This document shows, in pieces, positions 12,173 to 24,858 of a stretch of 64,000 bases of DNA (the stretch's first letter is position 1; every line of letters begins with the position of its first letter). The notes under the pieces were generated by a model. That model searched no databases, had not been told where the DNA came from, and saw only the letters and a program-made list of their open reading frames with translations. The position numbers and the translations under genes were made by a program. Location of the stretch: contig NC_088708.1 of assembly GCF_963576615.1 (NCBI RefSeq), positions 48,223,196 through 48,287,195 of the forward strand, in the 5' to 3' direction. Origin of the DNA: Watersipora subatra. Taxonomy: Eukaryota > Bryozoa > Gymnolaemata > Cheilostomatida > Watersiporidae.

Positions 12173-15100
12173 GTAACCTTGTTAAAACTTGTCATCCTAG
12201 AAAAGTTTTATCTTACTCCCAGTCTTCAAGTTGTATCGTCAGCTTTTCTTTGCCGTGTCATCCAATGCTTGACATTAGCATGGCAATACATTGGCTTGTT
12301 CCTTTGTTAAATGATTTTTTTAGATTTCGAAATCAAAGAGGAAGCTAGAAGAATAGTTTGAAGCTTATTCCTAAAACATGACGTTTTGTACTATCTTGAG
12401 AAATTTTCACATAGGTCTTATTCTTAACTCATCGACTCCATCAAAGAGTAATGCCAAGTTTTTGATTTTATTTTGGTTCCTCGTTTCAAAGATATCCTCT
12501 GTATTTGTTGTTCAGCTTTTGAAGAGGTATTTGTAGGTGCGTTCTGTTACACTCGAAAAAATAATCTATCCTGAATGTTTTAGCTTAGGGCTGATTGCTG
12601 TACAGAAGACACATTAGTTCACAAACTAGGTCATGGCTTAGCCTTTAATCAACCAATCTGACATGTCCATTTTTGGAGGTTGTTCACATGAAACCAGTTA
12701 GTAGTAACTAGTAGTTTGTTTTCTTGGTTTTAAATTTTAATGAATTAAAGTTGGCTATTCTAAACTGAAAAGATGGTTCCGTTAGTAATTACATGACTCA
12801 GTCTTAAATATAAACAGCATCACCGTTCATAGTTAAAAACCAAATGTTATGTTCCCGTATGAAGAAAGACCTATGGTGACATCACATTGTAATCGGTAAC
12901 ATTGCATCTTTGTATTTCTCTACATTCTATTCATCGAATGGCGCTATTGGAGAACAATCTTCGAAGCATGAAAAAACAATGATTAACTAGTTTTTGTTTA
13001 AAACGTGTCCGTGACTCTCATTGCAGATGTCATAAACCATATCACATGATGATCTTGTGTGGTTTTTGGTCGACATGGATTATATTGTACCACCATAGAC
13101 CAATCACAAGTGACCACTTTTTACAATTGCTCAATATACATTGAGCATGTTTAATCACTGTAAAGCTGCACTTTTTCAACGTCCGAGCATTTTCTTGATG
13201 TTTTCGTACTGAAGGTTCAAACGATAAAAGTACCATTATGTGAAGTCGTAAAAGATCTGAGCAATTGTTATGCAAAAAATTCAGCTTATGCAACTTTTTG
13301 TCACATTTCATTCTTGCAAAATCTTCCAGTGTTTTTGCCAGCCTACCTTGAGTATTAAACTGCAGCATTTAAATACTTTATTGTAATGCTTACCAAGGTC
13401 TTTTGCTGCATAAGGGATGGATATGTATTATGACTATGCGCAGGTCACCCACAAACCGATCAAGCCAGTGTTTTATTTGTGCAATTCATGTTTTTATATT
13501 GTAAACCTTGCACTTGTAGTGTACTGATCAATAAAATTACATCACCCTATCTAAAATGTATTTTCTAATGTTACAATTTAATAGCGATATAAAAAAGTTG
13601 TTTACTGTACTTTTTTCACACCATATTTGATGGCTATAACTTTTGAACAGTGCCAGATTAAATTTGATTCTGGTGACTTTCAGAAACATAATTTGTTTAT
13701 ATTGAATAATAAACAATTTATTGCTTCAAACTAGTTCCAAAACTTGCTGGTATAGCTTCTTAACATAATTATAAATCCTTTAAAATGTATGTACATGTAG
13801 CTGCATTCTGATGGCAGCCATTGAGACCATATTTTATGTCCAGAAAAAAGTAGTGATATTCAACTGGCTTTTGGTAAATGATAACTTGATATATCACTTT
13901 ATTAGCTGACACGATTGTAAAGATGATAAACGACAACGGAGTCGGGTAAGGTCTACTGACAGTGGTGATATGTGTATGTGTAGCAATACAACAGCAAAAT
14001 CGGTGATCCGAGATCTTTATAAATACTTGGTTTTTAGGCTGTCATAACCAAATGCTTACTTTATAGCAAATGCGGTCGGTGTATGCTGAAATTTTTTTAT
14101 TGGATCTTTGAGGTTCTGCGATAAAGTGATTACCGTTTCGGCTACATCAGCTGAAAATGACATATAGCAGACAACTGCAGAATTATAGATGTATGTAGGG
14201 CTAAACGATTACTTAACACTTATCCCAGCGATGATAGATTTTTTTTAGAGTTTAGTGCTCATATCCCTCTGTGGGTACATGTCATTTGAAAGCGCCCCCT
14301 AGGCAATAGGAGCCGAAATAGGATTGAAACGAGGTTTATTATTAATGCCCATGTTCAAGAATTTTATTAATCCCAAGAAAAGCCTGATTGACGTCATAAA
14401 AAGTCTAGGTATGAGGCTCTTGTAAATACATTTAGAGTGTAATTAGAAATTGATAAATGGTAGCCCGAGGGTTGGTGGAAGTGTGCAAGCTTTATAATTG
14501 TAATACATATCAAGTATAGAATTCTACCTTCTCATGATCTGGCAGGAATTTTGTCATAGTTTTAGTTGGTACATTTCATGGCATGCTCAATTTAGTTGTA
14601 TACATTGTATTTACTTCATTTTTACATTTCACATCAGGGCATTCTTCGCCGTAGTTCTTACCACATTTTATGATAGGTGATTTGGCTGTCGCTGTATGCT
14701 GCCAGTGTATTTTTGTCAATGAGGTCATAAAGCTCCAATTATTTTGGTAAAGGTTATTACAGGACTGTAATTGATACCTTGCCACATGGAATGTTTGCCA
14801 GCATACCATCTTGCTAGACTTGTGTGTGTCACTGAGAATGCCATATGGCATATGAGAAATTAGATTTAGAATGGTCTTGATGCGCATGGCTATGTAATGT
14901 TTGTCGAAATAGTCCAATCACCATTCGCTCATCGTGTATAATAATGATCCCTTGCTGGTTAGGTTGCATTCGTTGTATTCGTAAACTAGATAAAAATACT
15001 ATACATGTATGTCATGTTAGCCAAAATAAATAGGCTAATAAATAATGACACTATGCTATTTGGATACAAAACATACTAGAGGGTATCAAAGACATTTACT

Positions 15101-15888
15101 AACCTTACTATGAAAATACATTTGCCATTCACAGAGCTCGTTTATAGAAATTTTTCTTATTGGTAGCCCAGCCACAAATTTGCGATTCAGCGGTTGTTTC
15201 GTGTTATAACATCACGAGTTGTCCGGTAATTTTTTATACGGGTATTTATAATGACAGCCCGCAAAGATCGTATTTAATACTAAAACCAATTTTTATTGTG
15301 CATATAATGAGCAATAATTCGTTTAATTTTCGAAGACATTCTACTGTATAGGCCTTCATGTATTTTACACTAGGTGATTTGAAGATACGATCTTGGCTGT
15401 CAAATTTTCTAATGCAAATTCATCCAGTTTTACCAGAGATTTGTTGAATTTTAGAAACAGAACCGATTGAAAACAGTCGTAGTGAGAGCCAGTTATTGTT
15501 AGGCGTATCTATTTTCTTTTCTAATTAATTATTAACAAGACAAAACGTGAACAAACCAAGATGGTCACATCTTATGACCCTAATACTGAAAAAGTGTAAC
15601 CGCTGCAAAGCAAATGTGATCTGCTATTTGTCATTTGACAGGACAAATTGCTTCAACACACTGCTGTCACATTACTTGCCATTATTAAAGGGTCTCAACG
15701 TGCTGTGTACACTTCTGTAGGTTTAGATGTTTACAGGCTTTGCAGCTGTTACAATACTGTATTTTTTCACCACTAAACTCTTTGAGATATGCATAGCATT
15801 GTTCATCGAATTTGTGCTGTTGGAATTGGTATTATATGGAAAGGTTATTGTACCAGAACTTTTTAATATGATGAATCGGAGCATCACA
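12173..15888. other. no gene recognised
   Basis: AT-rich sequence. Minus frames of 108 codons (13042-13368) and 113 codons (14576-14917) lack recognisable motifs or splice context and I treat them as accidental. If the exon at 12094 is real, this may be its intron. Confidence 0.35.
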
Positions 15889-15994
15889 TGAGAGAGAGGG
15901 AGAGAGGGAGAGAGAGAGAGGTGGAGAGAGAGGTGGAGAGAGAGGTGGAGAGAGAGGTGGAGAGAGAGGTGGAGAGAGAGGTGGAGAGAGAGGT
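15889..15994. repeat. GA-rich microsatellite/12-bp minisatellite
   Basis: GAGAGAGG-rich sequence passes into about six exact copies of GGTGGAGAGAGA. It is purine-only apart from single T, so triplex-forming potential is possible. Confidence 0.93.
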
Positions 15995-17162
15995 CTTATT
16001 CAATCATGTTATTACAGTTATTAATTTATTATAACTTGGCAATTACAAGTTCATAAATAAAATTTCATTCATACATGTATAGGCCTACTTGTTCTTGGAT
16101 CTTGAGAGAGTTGCGGAACAGCTATAGGCATAGGATATTTTTATAAAATCTAGAACTCTTACGTTTAAAAGATCACTCCTTAAATATTAAAAATAATAGG
16201 TCACAAAGATTAAGGATTCGGCATATGTTAGGTCATCTGAGTTGTCTGTTTTTACTGTATCAAAATTTGTAGAATTGAATTTATTTAAGTTCTTCAAGTA
16301 TTTCAAGTTACTACAATAGCTTACCTAAAATGGTAAATTTTGAGTGCAATTTAATTATAGTAGATATAATTGTATTGTATTAAGAAAATATTGGATTTCA
16401 CTAGTAAGAGTTCTTTTTCATGAAGAACACTTCCTCAAATAGAACACTTTGTTGTTGTTGTTTGCTTTTGTGGACTTGGGTTGATAACATGGTGGTATGA
16501 GGTAGTAGGTTGTATAGTACTCTTTATAACATTTACTATGCATCCCGCTAGCTCGATCTAACATGTTAAAACATCATCATCATGCTGTCCTCAGCATTCT
16601 ACGATACGTCACATCATGCCACCATACGTGATGCATTCAGCAACAAGCTCGATTTACTTGCTATAAGAAAATTAGTGGCTCTGACACAACTGACATCCTT
16701 GATATGGTAACTGAAGTATAGAATAAAGATGAGAGGGCAAAAACAAAGAATTAGTAAGTATGGACCAAAGGGTAGCCATCGTTAGATGCCAAGAAATGAT
16801 GTCTTGGCTTGACACCTTCCCTGAGACCTCATCTTGTCACTGGACCTGTGATAACAGGGTGTGTGCTCAAGGTCTGTGTCTTGCCTGATCTTCCCAAACC
16901 TTGCGAAGATACTCTCATATATAGGGTCAGATAGTCTTGTCAAGCCTCCCATACAAGAAGCAATAAACTCATGATGGCAATTTGTGTGATGTTTGTGACA
17001 TCATCTGGTATTCTTTAGATGGGAAAGATCTTATTTATGTGAATATGTAAGCAGTAAAAAGACTAGGTTTCATTTGAATCTAATCTGGTCTGAGTTGATA
17101 AATTATCCGAAAGTAAATTCAGTATCAAAAGAACAAGATTTAAATATCTACTTTGTAAAATG
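15995..17162. other. no gene recognised
   Basis: AT-rich sequence with no supported feature. Confidence 0.35.
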
Positions 17163-17275
17163 ACTCCTGAATGCCTGGCTTTGCACGGGTAATAAAAAAG
17201 TTTTTTATCAAAATTTATTTTTTAGCTAACATACAAAATTTACCATTCAAGCTTTTAAATGAAGGTATTTATTTA
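17163..17275 (-). mobile_element. family A 3'-end fragment
   Basis: A diverged reverse-orientation copy of the family A 3' end: ATGCCTGGCTTTGCACGGGT, then AATAAAAAAG and a region matching the AACATA..TTACCATTC..CTTTTAAA segment. The open frame 17171-17383 is an artefact. Confidence 0.55.
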
Positions 17276-17681
17276 TTTCTGTGTTTGTCCAGCCTATGCA
17301 TAATTCAAATATTAAAAAGCTCGATGCATAGTTACATCGAACAGATTGTTGAAAAACATTTCCTACTTATGCTACACATTTAAAATTTGAAGTAGCTTAT
17401 AAACGGTGACAAGTAATGAATGTAGTTGCCATTGGCTAAGTTTTTTCACCCAATAAATATGAGTAACTTGAACGAATATTCTAATCTATATACATAAATC
17501 TCAATGTTTGTTTGTCTGTCATTCTTCTGTCCAGTAATAGTGATTTACAGTGTTTTAGCAGCGAAAAATCACTTTGGCACTGGATTTGAACTTCCAACAT
17601 TCAAATCGCAAGTCTACTAACAAGCACGCCTAACCACAAAGCTAATCTGTTTTTATAGCACCACTCTTGCCATATACTGTA

Positions 17682-18953
17682 AAGTAATACTTCAACTTAC
17701 GAGTGCTCCAACGTACGTGAAACTTGAGATACGAGCCAGCTTTTAAGCAAGTTTTAGCACTAACATACGAGCCATGTTTGAGATTTGAGCACTTGAGTCA
17801 GTTGCCAAGTATGCCAGAGGTGTTTTATGAGAACAGCATCACTCTGTATTTTTCAACTGCTCAGGTTATACTTTTGTACCGTGTTTTTTTGTCCGCGATT
17901 TTCAGTGCAGAATTATCTGAATTAAAAGTACTGTGCATAGACCGAAGGTTTGCCAGTAAAATGAAAGATGAAATGCAAAGAAAAAGCAAATGATAAAAAT
18001 TGATATTAAACAGAAAATTATTGAGAAATATGCGAAATGTGTATGCGTGATTGAGCTAGCTCAGCAAGATGACAGAAATACATCCACAATTATCAAACAG
18101 AAGGATTATATTCAGGGCATTTATTTAGTTCGCAAAAGGACTAACATCGTAGTTTCTAAACGGCGCAGCGATCTTCACGACCGCTGATGGAGAGACTGCT
18201 CAGGCATTGGATAAACAATTGCCCGGTGACAGCGTAACTTAAACGATGCTATGTGAAAAGGCCGGTGCTATCTATCAAAACTGTAAAATAGACATTCGGA
18301 CAAGTTGACTAGGGGTCAGGCATTAACCCTTTGTGACGACACCTGTGTCCGTCCTAATCGCAACATGTTGAAACAGCGACAAAGGCAAATGTCCTTAGAT
18401 AGGTTTATCTTAAAACGGCCGGCCAGTCGTGAAAGCAAAACAAAGGAAAAAATTAGCTAACCAGCGAAAAACTTCAAACTATGAACGCCGAAGAAATTTT
18501 AATTACGTTAAGTTAAAATTGGAAGTTTGTTTTTAGGTTTGCTTCTAAGTTTGTCTTTTAAGACTTTGATAAAATCCAAATTTATCAAAGTCAACTGTTG
18601 TAATAAAGGATAACTCTCTATAACTCTCTAGGATATCTCCCTCTCTGGCAAATGCTAGCGTTAGGTGCTATTGTATGTATTTAATTTTACATTTTAATTA
18701 ATCACATTTCCTTGCATTATTTTTTATTTGTTGCTTTTTGAAAGCATGTGGTAAGTTAGGACAATAACCAACATGTTCTTTCTGTTACAATATCTTGTTT
18801 TTTGAGTGTTTTATTTGCATTTTTTAGAGTATGGAAACCAATCAATATATATTTAATAGTTCTATATATAAATAAATTGCACCAACGTGCGAGTAAATTG
18901 ACATACGAGCTCAGTCTCGGAACGCATTAAGCTCGTAAGTCGAAGTATGACTA
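17682..18953 (+). mobile_element. family H Tigger/pogo-like DNA transposon, decayed
   Basis: Inverted ends are AGTAATACTTCAACTTACGA on the left and TAAGCTCGTAAGTCGAAGTA on the right, just before the terminus. Inside, at about 17996-18187, the frame KIDIKQKIIEKYA, then IIKQKDYI, then VSKRRSDLHDR resembles the CENP-B/jerky-type helix-turn-helix N-terminus of Tigger transposases. The catalytic DDE part is absent, so this is a dead, internally deleted copy. Confidence 0.7.
17990..18187 (+). pseudogene. relic of a Tigger-type transposase N-terminus
   Basis: A 65-codon frame with the pattern of a CENP-B-N DNA-binding domain: KIDIKQKIIEKYAK, then IKQKDYI and SKRRSDLHDR. The following stretch (to about 18440) continues in broken frames, with a LDRF-like motif near 18390. 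Stops and frameshifts show it is not functional. Confidence 0.55.
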
Positions 18954-19633
18954 CATATGCTTTTCGCGATTGCACCCGCTACATTGTTAATTAATAGCGT
19001 GCCCTCGGGTTATGATGCCCCTGTTATAAGATTTTTTCGTCTTACTGTTTGTTTGTTCATCCTTACCACATTAGGACAAAATCTTTCGACTTTTTTTGCC
19101 ATACGATATCGACAAGACTTTCTCTCAAAATTAAAATTCAGCAGTCGTGTTCTGATTAGGACGAAATGATGAAAATGCTAATCGCCAAAATCCCTCCCAC
19201 AACACCTGAAAGAGATATGATGTTCGCTATCTCAGTTCACCGTTATTCGTTATACCCTACAGGATGAATTTATTCGCGGAGTTAAGTTTCGCGCAAATTG
19301 CCTTTTTCATGCATATTCGTGGATTAATTTATTCGCGGCTGAACACCATCACTCTCTTTGAAGAGTTAACTCTACGCATGCGCACACCGCCTGTTTCGGT
19401 TTCTATTTAGCATACAACTACGAGTCGATCATGCTAAGCTATACATTTTTCGCTGCGTTCAGAGGTTTTCACAAATATTCATCGATTTGGAGGCCTTTGA
19501 TGAACCAAGAACTTGTGGTAAGTAATGAGTTTTTTCAAAACCATTTACTAAATTAGTTGAATTTTACTTTGGTTCTTCGGTAAAACACAATATTTATTTT
19601 TTCCATCCCTATCGCTTCGTTATTTGTTTTAGT

Positions 19634-19966
19634 GTGAGAGAGATATTTTTCATCATACACGGAGGCACAATGACTGCAAGGGTGGTAGATGTCATTCTTA
19701 GAAGGTCACCAATCATTCAGGGAAGTCTTGAAATTGAGGCAGAAGTGACCGCAGCTGCTAACGAGAAGAATATATCTGTTTTAAAAAAGGAACAAAAACG
19801 CCTTTACGAGCACAAATTTTTGGCCAACCGGCAGAACTTTGCAATAGTAAGCCACAAGGAGAGTTCTGATGATAACTTCCTTACCAGCCATGTAGTAGCA
19901 AGAAAATCGCCTTTAACATCTACCCAAGACAGTGACAGCGATATACAGCTGCTATTACCAAAATAA
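19634..19966 (+). CDS. unidentified 110-codon frame in element F
   Basis: The longest open frame inside element F, beginning MREIFFIIHGGTMTARVVDV. Its middle is charged and rich in Lys/Glu/Asn and its end is Ser/Asp-rich. It shows no HTH or DDE residues that I can recognise. It could be the N-terminal piece of a decayed transposase or accidental. Confidence 0.25.
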   Translation: MREIFFIIHGGTMTARVVDVILRRSPIIQGSLEIEAEVTAAANEKNISVLKKEQKRLYEHKFLANRQNFAIVSHKESSDDNFLTSHVVARKSPLTSTQDSDSDIQLLLPK

Positions 19967-20499
19967 CTAGTCAGAGAGCACCATTGGGGGTCCTACCACA
20001 CAAAGTTGTCGTCAGAATAGTCACTTAAAATCACTGTCGTCACTTTTAAAATCACTGTCACCTTTTTCAAGTTGGTAACCAAAACAACCTCTTTCTTCAC
20101 ATTCGTTATTTTAATACAAATATCCATTCTGGTGGCACTGGGTTCCGTTAAAAATCTGAAACTTGCTCAGTTTGAACTTTTGCTAACATAAAGCATGGCT
20201 CAACCAGCGACCTTCACAAACTTATTAGTGATGTTTGGGAGTGTTGCTGATTACTCCGCGAAGAGTGACAGCCGTCTTAGGTTTTTAGGGCTACATTTCT
20301 TTTACTGAGAAGAGACCGAGATTGTCTTTAATAATCACTGTCAGTCACAGACTGGGAAACGGATTTGCTGTCAATGTCGTGGCATTACATTGCTGTTTAC
20401 TGTTTGACAGTCTATAAATGCTGGGCCAGATGCTTCAAACCAAAACTAGTGAAGTTTCGGTTGAACGTGTTGATTTATGGACAAATAATAAGTTAGTAA

Positions 20500-21234
20500 A
20501 AGTACGGCTGGCTACACGAAACAAATTTTTCGTTGGTTCTAACCGAAATCACGAAATGATTGAAACAGAATTATTCTGCGCTGCTAGAATCGTGCTAGCG
20601 AGCACGATTCCAGCAGCTTTTGCAATTAGTATAGTCCAAGAGACGTATAATGACACACAATAAAAGTATAAGTGCAATTCAACATAGTACACACGATGCA
20701 ACTGCTTAGATTGCGTTATTGTATGTAGTTATTGTTTGGACGCCATAGCTACAAATTGTTTATCTTTCAATTATATTTCCTCTTTAGCAGCAAAAGGTTT
20801 GTGGTAGAAAATGTTGCCATCTTTAGCGCAATCAAGTCGGTTGCATCATATTTACTATGGTGAGTTTTCTTAATATTTTTCTTGCGTGTCGCATTATGTT
20901 CTCGGACTACATATATCTTAAAATTTGCTAGAGTCGTGCTCGCTAATCAACAATAGCGCAACTTAAACAGTTACGTCGTGTGTTCTATGTTAAATTGCTT
21001 ATGTACTTTTATTCTGTGTCGCGATACATGTCTTGGACTATACTAATTTCTAAAGCTGCTAGAATCGTGCTCGCTAATAATTTGTTTAATCTGTTTAAAG
21101 CGTTTCGTCAACGAACTCGGTGAGCATACACAGCTCAAATAATTCTGTGAATTTCAACCGATTAGTTCTGCGTCTTTCGTGATTTCGGCCAGAACTCAGA
21201 ACCAACGAAAAATTTGTTACGTGTAGCCGTACCT
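20500..21234. mobile_element. family D fold-back element inside element F
   Basis: Left end AAGTACGGCTGGCTACACGA and right end TCGTGT-type ACGTGTAGCCGTACCT are inverted. The arms stay complementary for several hundred bp in diverged form (CTGCTAGAATCGTGCTCGCT occurs in both). It is 735 bp, close to the other D copy at 24118-24858 (741 bp). Flanks are TAA on the left and TTA on the right, so the target duplication is not clean here. Confidence 0.7.
20581..20620. repeat. short inverted repeat in element D
   Basis: GCTGCTAGAATCGTGCT and its near-exact complement (one mismatch) face each other over a few bases. In the other D copies this word occurs once per arm, so here it has been locally duplicated in inverse. 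Confidence 0.7.
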
Positions 21235-22952
21235 TTAGTAATCCTACTTACACAATCATCGTCACCTGCATTGATAAATGGTCGTCTCGTCTGTCACTTT
21301 TTAAATATCCCTGTCGTAGGGTCGTCAGAATCGTCACAAAGCATGGGAGGACCCCCACCATTACACGCTAGTATTCACTTATCAAGAGTACCAGTTTAAT
21401 TTTATTGCTAGACAACCGCCATATGGACTAAATTGTTTATATTTACTCCATTCATCGTTTGTAAAATTTTATTTGTATTTGAAATATTTTATTTGTACAC
21501 TCAAGTTTGTAATAAATTATAATATATCTATACATAAAATATATAATATAATCATGTTTGCTGCAGCGATATCAAGGAGTTATTGTTGATGAAGGGGTTT
21601 AGGTTGACTGGTTGCTTTTCTGCCAATAGTCCTGCCTTGATGAATATTACTACTTGTCTCCAGTTTTCGTAATCGGAATAGGTTATGTTTCATTCTCAAT
21701 CTGCAGTAAACACAAAAAAGAAAAAATATTAATAAGTGTTGAGGAAGTACAAAAACAAAAGCTGAAGTATTTAATAAAAGCAATCAGTTTTTAAACAAAA
21801 TAATTAACTAACGCAGTTAATTATGGAAAAACGTATCCATAATGTCCAGATCAAAATCATGATCGACCTCAACTTCGGTATTAGAGATTGATGGAGTTGA
21901 TTTCAATGTAGAAAGGCTGTAAGAAAGATTTTTGCGATGACGAAGCCATGCCGAATAACTTGGGAAAACCTTGAATAATTTTGTGCGTAAAGAGTTTGAT
22001 GCAATGGCAATAAAACTCGCAGCCCCGGCGATGATTTTAAAGAAGTTTTGGAACTCGGCTACGTTTAGTACTTCTGCCTAGCGGCTATTTTTGCGATGAC
22101 GCCATTCTGCATATCTTGTGACAACCTTGAATAACTTTGTAAAGAAATGTGATGCATTGGCAGTGGGGTTAGCTTAAAGCCCTGGCAATGATTTTAAAAA
22201 GGTTTTGGAACTCGACTACGTTTAGTATTTATGCCTAGCGGCTAGTTTTTAATTTGATGCAGTAGTTATTCTCCCTTGTGATTAAAAATAGAACTAATTA
22301 TTCGTGGAATTTAATAATTCGCAGAATTGGCTGTTCGCGAAATCACGAATTTTTATAACCATTGAATATTTTCATCCTGTAGGGTAAGTTATAGTAGAAA
22401 CGAAACTGAAAACAGATAAGTAATAAAATTTTAGCTTATGACAAAGTTGAAGTTTGGTTTGATAAAATACATACTGAAACTTAGTCTAAGTATGTGTTTA
22501 GTAAGCTAAAATCATTTAAGTTACCATAAAATCCCTAATTGAATGCCATGCCGCTCTATTTTCCAGCCCTTCCTCTATAGTGGCTGTCAAATAGAGGTGG
22601 CATTCAAATAGTGGCTGGCATTGTATTGTTCAAATAGCTCGTCAGAATTTTGGGAAGATAAATTGAGCCCTTTCATGGGTGAAGCGAATGTCATCTATAG
22701 TTTGCCCTCGCCTTCCGGTGGGGCGACATTAACCTTTTTGGATGCAATAAATCTGCTAACTTACCTCCAACTTGTCAAAGATCCTTTAATAAATATGCAT
22801 TTAGAAGCCGAGAAATATCTTTACCAGTTGATATCTTTCGTTTGCAATTAACGTGCAATGATATTATAGCCTGTGTCCTGCTTTACAGTTTGTTGGAGCT
22901 TTCAATTTTTATTTCATTCTAAATTTGAAGACATATTTTTATTTTATATCTT

Positions 22953-23996
22953 CCATAAAACTTTTAATTGAACGCCATGGCGCTCTATTTCTCAACCTTT
23001 TCTCTATATTGGCGATCAATTGGGTAGTAGACATATTTTTATTGTATATCTATTTGCCAATTTTGCATAAAAACTCATTGCACTCATTGATATGTTTGCT
23101 ACAATTTGCAGCCAAAACTAGCTTTTGATGTGCAATAGAAGAGGAGTTAAGAGCGTCGATCATTTGTAAGATCAGATTACCACAATGATGCTTTCAAATA
23201 GTATTCTATAAATCTCCAAATTTATAAGTTATATAAGGATAAGCTATCAAATACTACAAATATATATTCATGAACAATTGACATCAATGGACCATACATT
23301 ACATGCAGAAACAAAAATTAATGTTTTTAAAACAAAAATATTTGCATCGTTTGCTAGGCTATCTGCGTTCTGATTGTTACTTTTGATGAAATGAACATAT
23401 TCTGGTTGTTCAATACCTTCCAAAATGTCTTCTTAACACTTCTTCAGCACTGCATAACTAGTCGATATTAGTATCCAAACAATTTTTTTAAACAGCAAAA
23501 CGTTTACGCGTTGCATTTAGTACAAATGCAAAGCGTAAAAGTTTTGCTCGCTCAACGTAACTTTTGGCCCAAAACTTGAAACCATTTATGCACATCAAAG
23601 TATTAAGACCGTGTTAAACAAGGAACTACCATTAGCTAGAGTCAGTAACATTGTATTGATTATTTTTATGGTGTTGTTTTCAAAGTTCATCTACTATTGT
23701 AAATTTGAACCGTTTTTTGTATGTGTGCTTCGAAGTATCAAGCGTGCATTAAACAAGGAACTACTGTTATCCTAATACAGTTATTAATTATCTCTATGGT
23801 GTTGCTTTCAAAGTTTTAATGAAAAAAGCGGAAAGCTTTAGAGATGGACAACAAGAGAATTGATTGTTATTAATGTAAACGATTCATTATTAATATGATT
23901 TTGTGGACACTTTTCTACTGATCACTTGATATTATGGGTTCATAAAGATGGAGGCGGTGTTTAAATAGAGGTGGCATTCAATTAGAGGTTTTACGA
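22953..23996 (+). mobile_element. family B element (inner copy)
   Basis: It begins CCATAAAACTTTTAATTGAA and ends GGCATTCAATTAGAGGTTTT followed by ACGA. It sits inside the outer B copy: the flanks TTTTATTTTATATC and TATTTAACAATGTTGC join as in the uninterrupted copy near 60480. Confidence 0.65.
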
Positions 23997-24117
23997 TATA
24001 TTTAACAATGTTGCATAAAAGCTCATTGCACTCATTGATATGCCTGCTACAGCTTGCGGCCAAAACTAGCTTTTTATGTGCAATAGAAAAGGAGTTACAA
24101 GCGTCAATCCATTGTAA

Positions 24118-24858
24118 AGGTCCGGGCACACGTAACCAATTATTCGTTCAATCTGACCGAATTCATGAATTTCACAGAATTCACAGATTTATTCGGCCAA
24201 ATATCACAGAATTGTCTGAGCTGTGCATGCACACCGAATTCGTCGACGAAACGATTTTAATTGGCTAACCAATTTTTTAGCGAGCACGATTCTAGCAGCT
24301 CTGACAATTGGTATAGCCCAAGACACGTACGAGGAAACACAATAAAAGTATCAGCGCGATGTGACCTGATACATACGTTGCAACTGCCTAGATGCGCTAC
24401 AGATGGCGACTGTTTCTGCGACGGAGCTTTTGCTGCATAAAAAGAAATTATTATTATCGAGAAAAAAAACTTATAGCTTCTAAAACATCTAAATGACAAT
24501 ACTGGATACACCCGGTGCCCATAATTTCTTTTTATGCAACAAAAGCTCCGTCGCAGAAATAGTTGCCATCTCTAGCGCATCTAGGCAGTTGCATCGTATG
24601 TATATCAGGTTATATCGCGCTGATACTTTTATTGCATGTCGTCGTACGTGTCTTGGACTATACCAATTGTCAAAGCTGCTAGAATCGTGCTCGCTAAAAA
24701 AAATTGGTTAGCCAATTAAAAGCGTTTCGTCGACGAATTCGGTGTGCATGAACAGCTCAGACAATTCTGTGATATTCGGCCGAATAAATCTGTGAATTCT
24801 GTGAAATTCATGAATTCGGTCAGATTGAACGAATAATTCGTTACGTGTGGCCGGACCT
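24118..24858. mobile_element. family D fold-back element, TAA target duplication
   Basis: AGGTCCGGGCACACGTAAC at the left and GTTACGTGTGGCCGGACCT at the right are the tips of two arms of about 330 bp (24118-24449 and 24521-24858) that are near-perfect inverse copies around about 70 bp. TAA flanks both sides, and the interrupted host (family B) reads CCATTGTAAGATCAG in the uninterrupted copy near 60600. The TAA duplication suggests a PIF/Harbinger-like mobiliser (inference). No coding. Confidence 0.85.

Larger units (their letters stand above)
19255..22384 (+). mobile_element. family F DNA transposon, CCCTACAGG ends, 3.1 kb
   Basis: Ends CCCTACAGGATGAATTTATTCGCG and TGAATATTTTCATCCTGTAGGG are inverted repeats, flanked by TA on both sides. 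Inside are a 110-codon frame at 19634-19966 and a nested D element at 20500-21234. A 684-bp deletion derivative in opposite orientation is at 28126-28809. No transposase domain was recognised, so the superfamily is open. Confidence 0.78.

Noticed and set aside
13042-13368. 108-codon minus frame
   Set aside because: No motif, no splice context and low-complexity surroundings; judged accidental.
15889-15994. Purine tract as a regulatory element
   Set aside because: A simple 12-bp tandem repeat with no adjoining gene; function cannot be supported.
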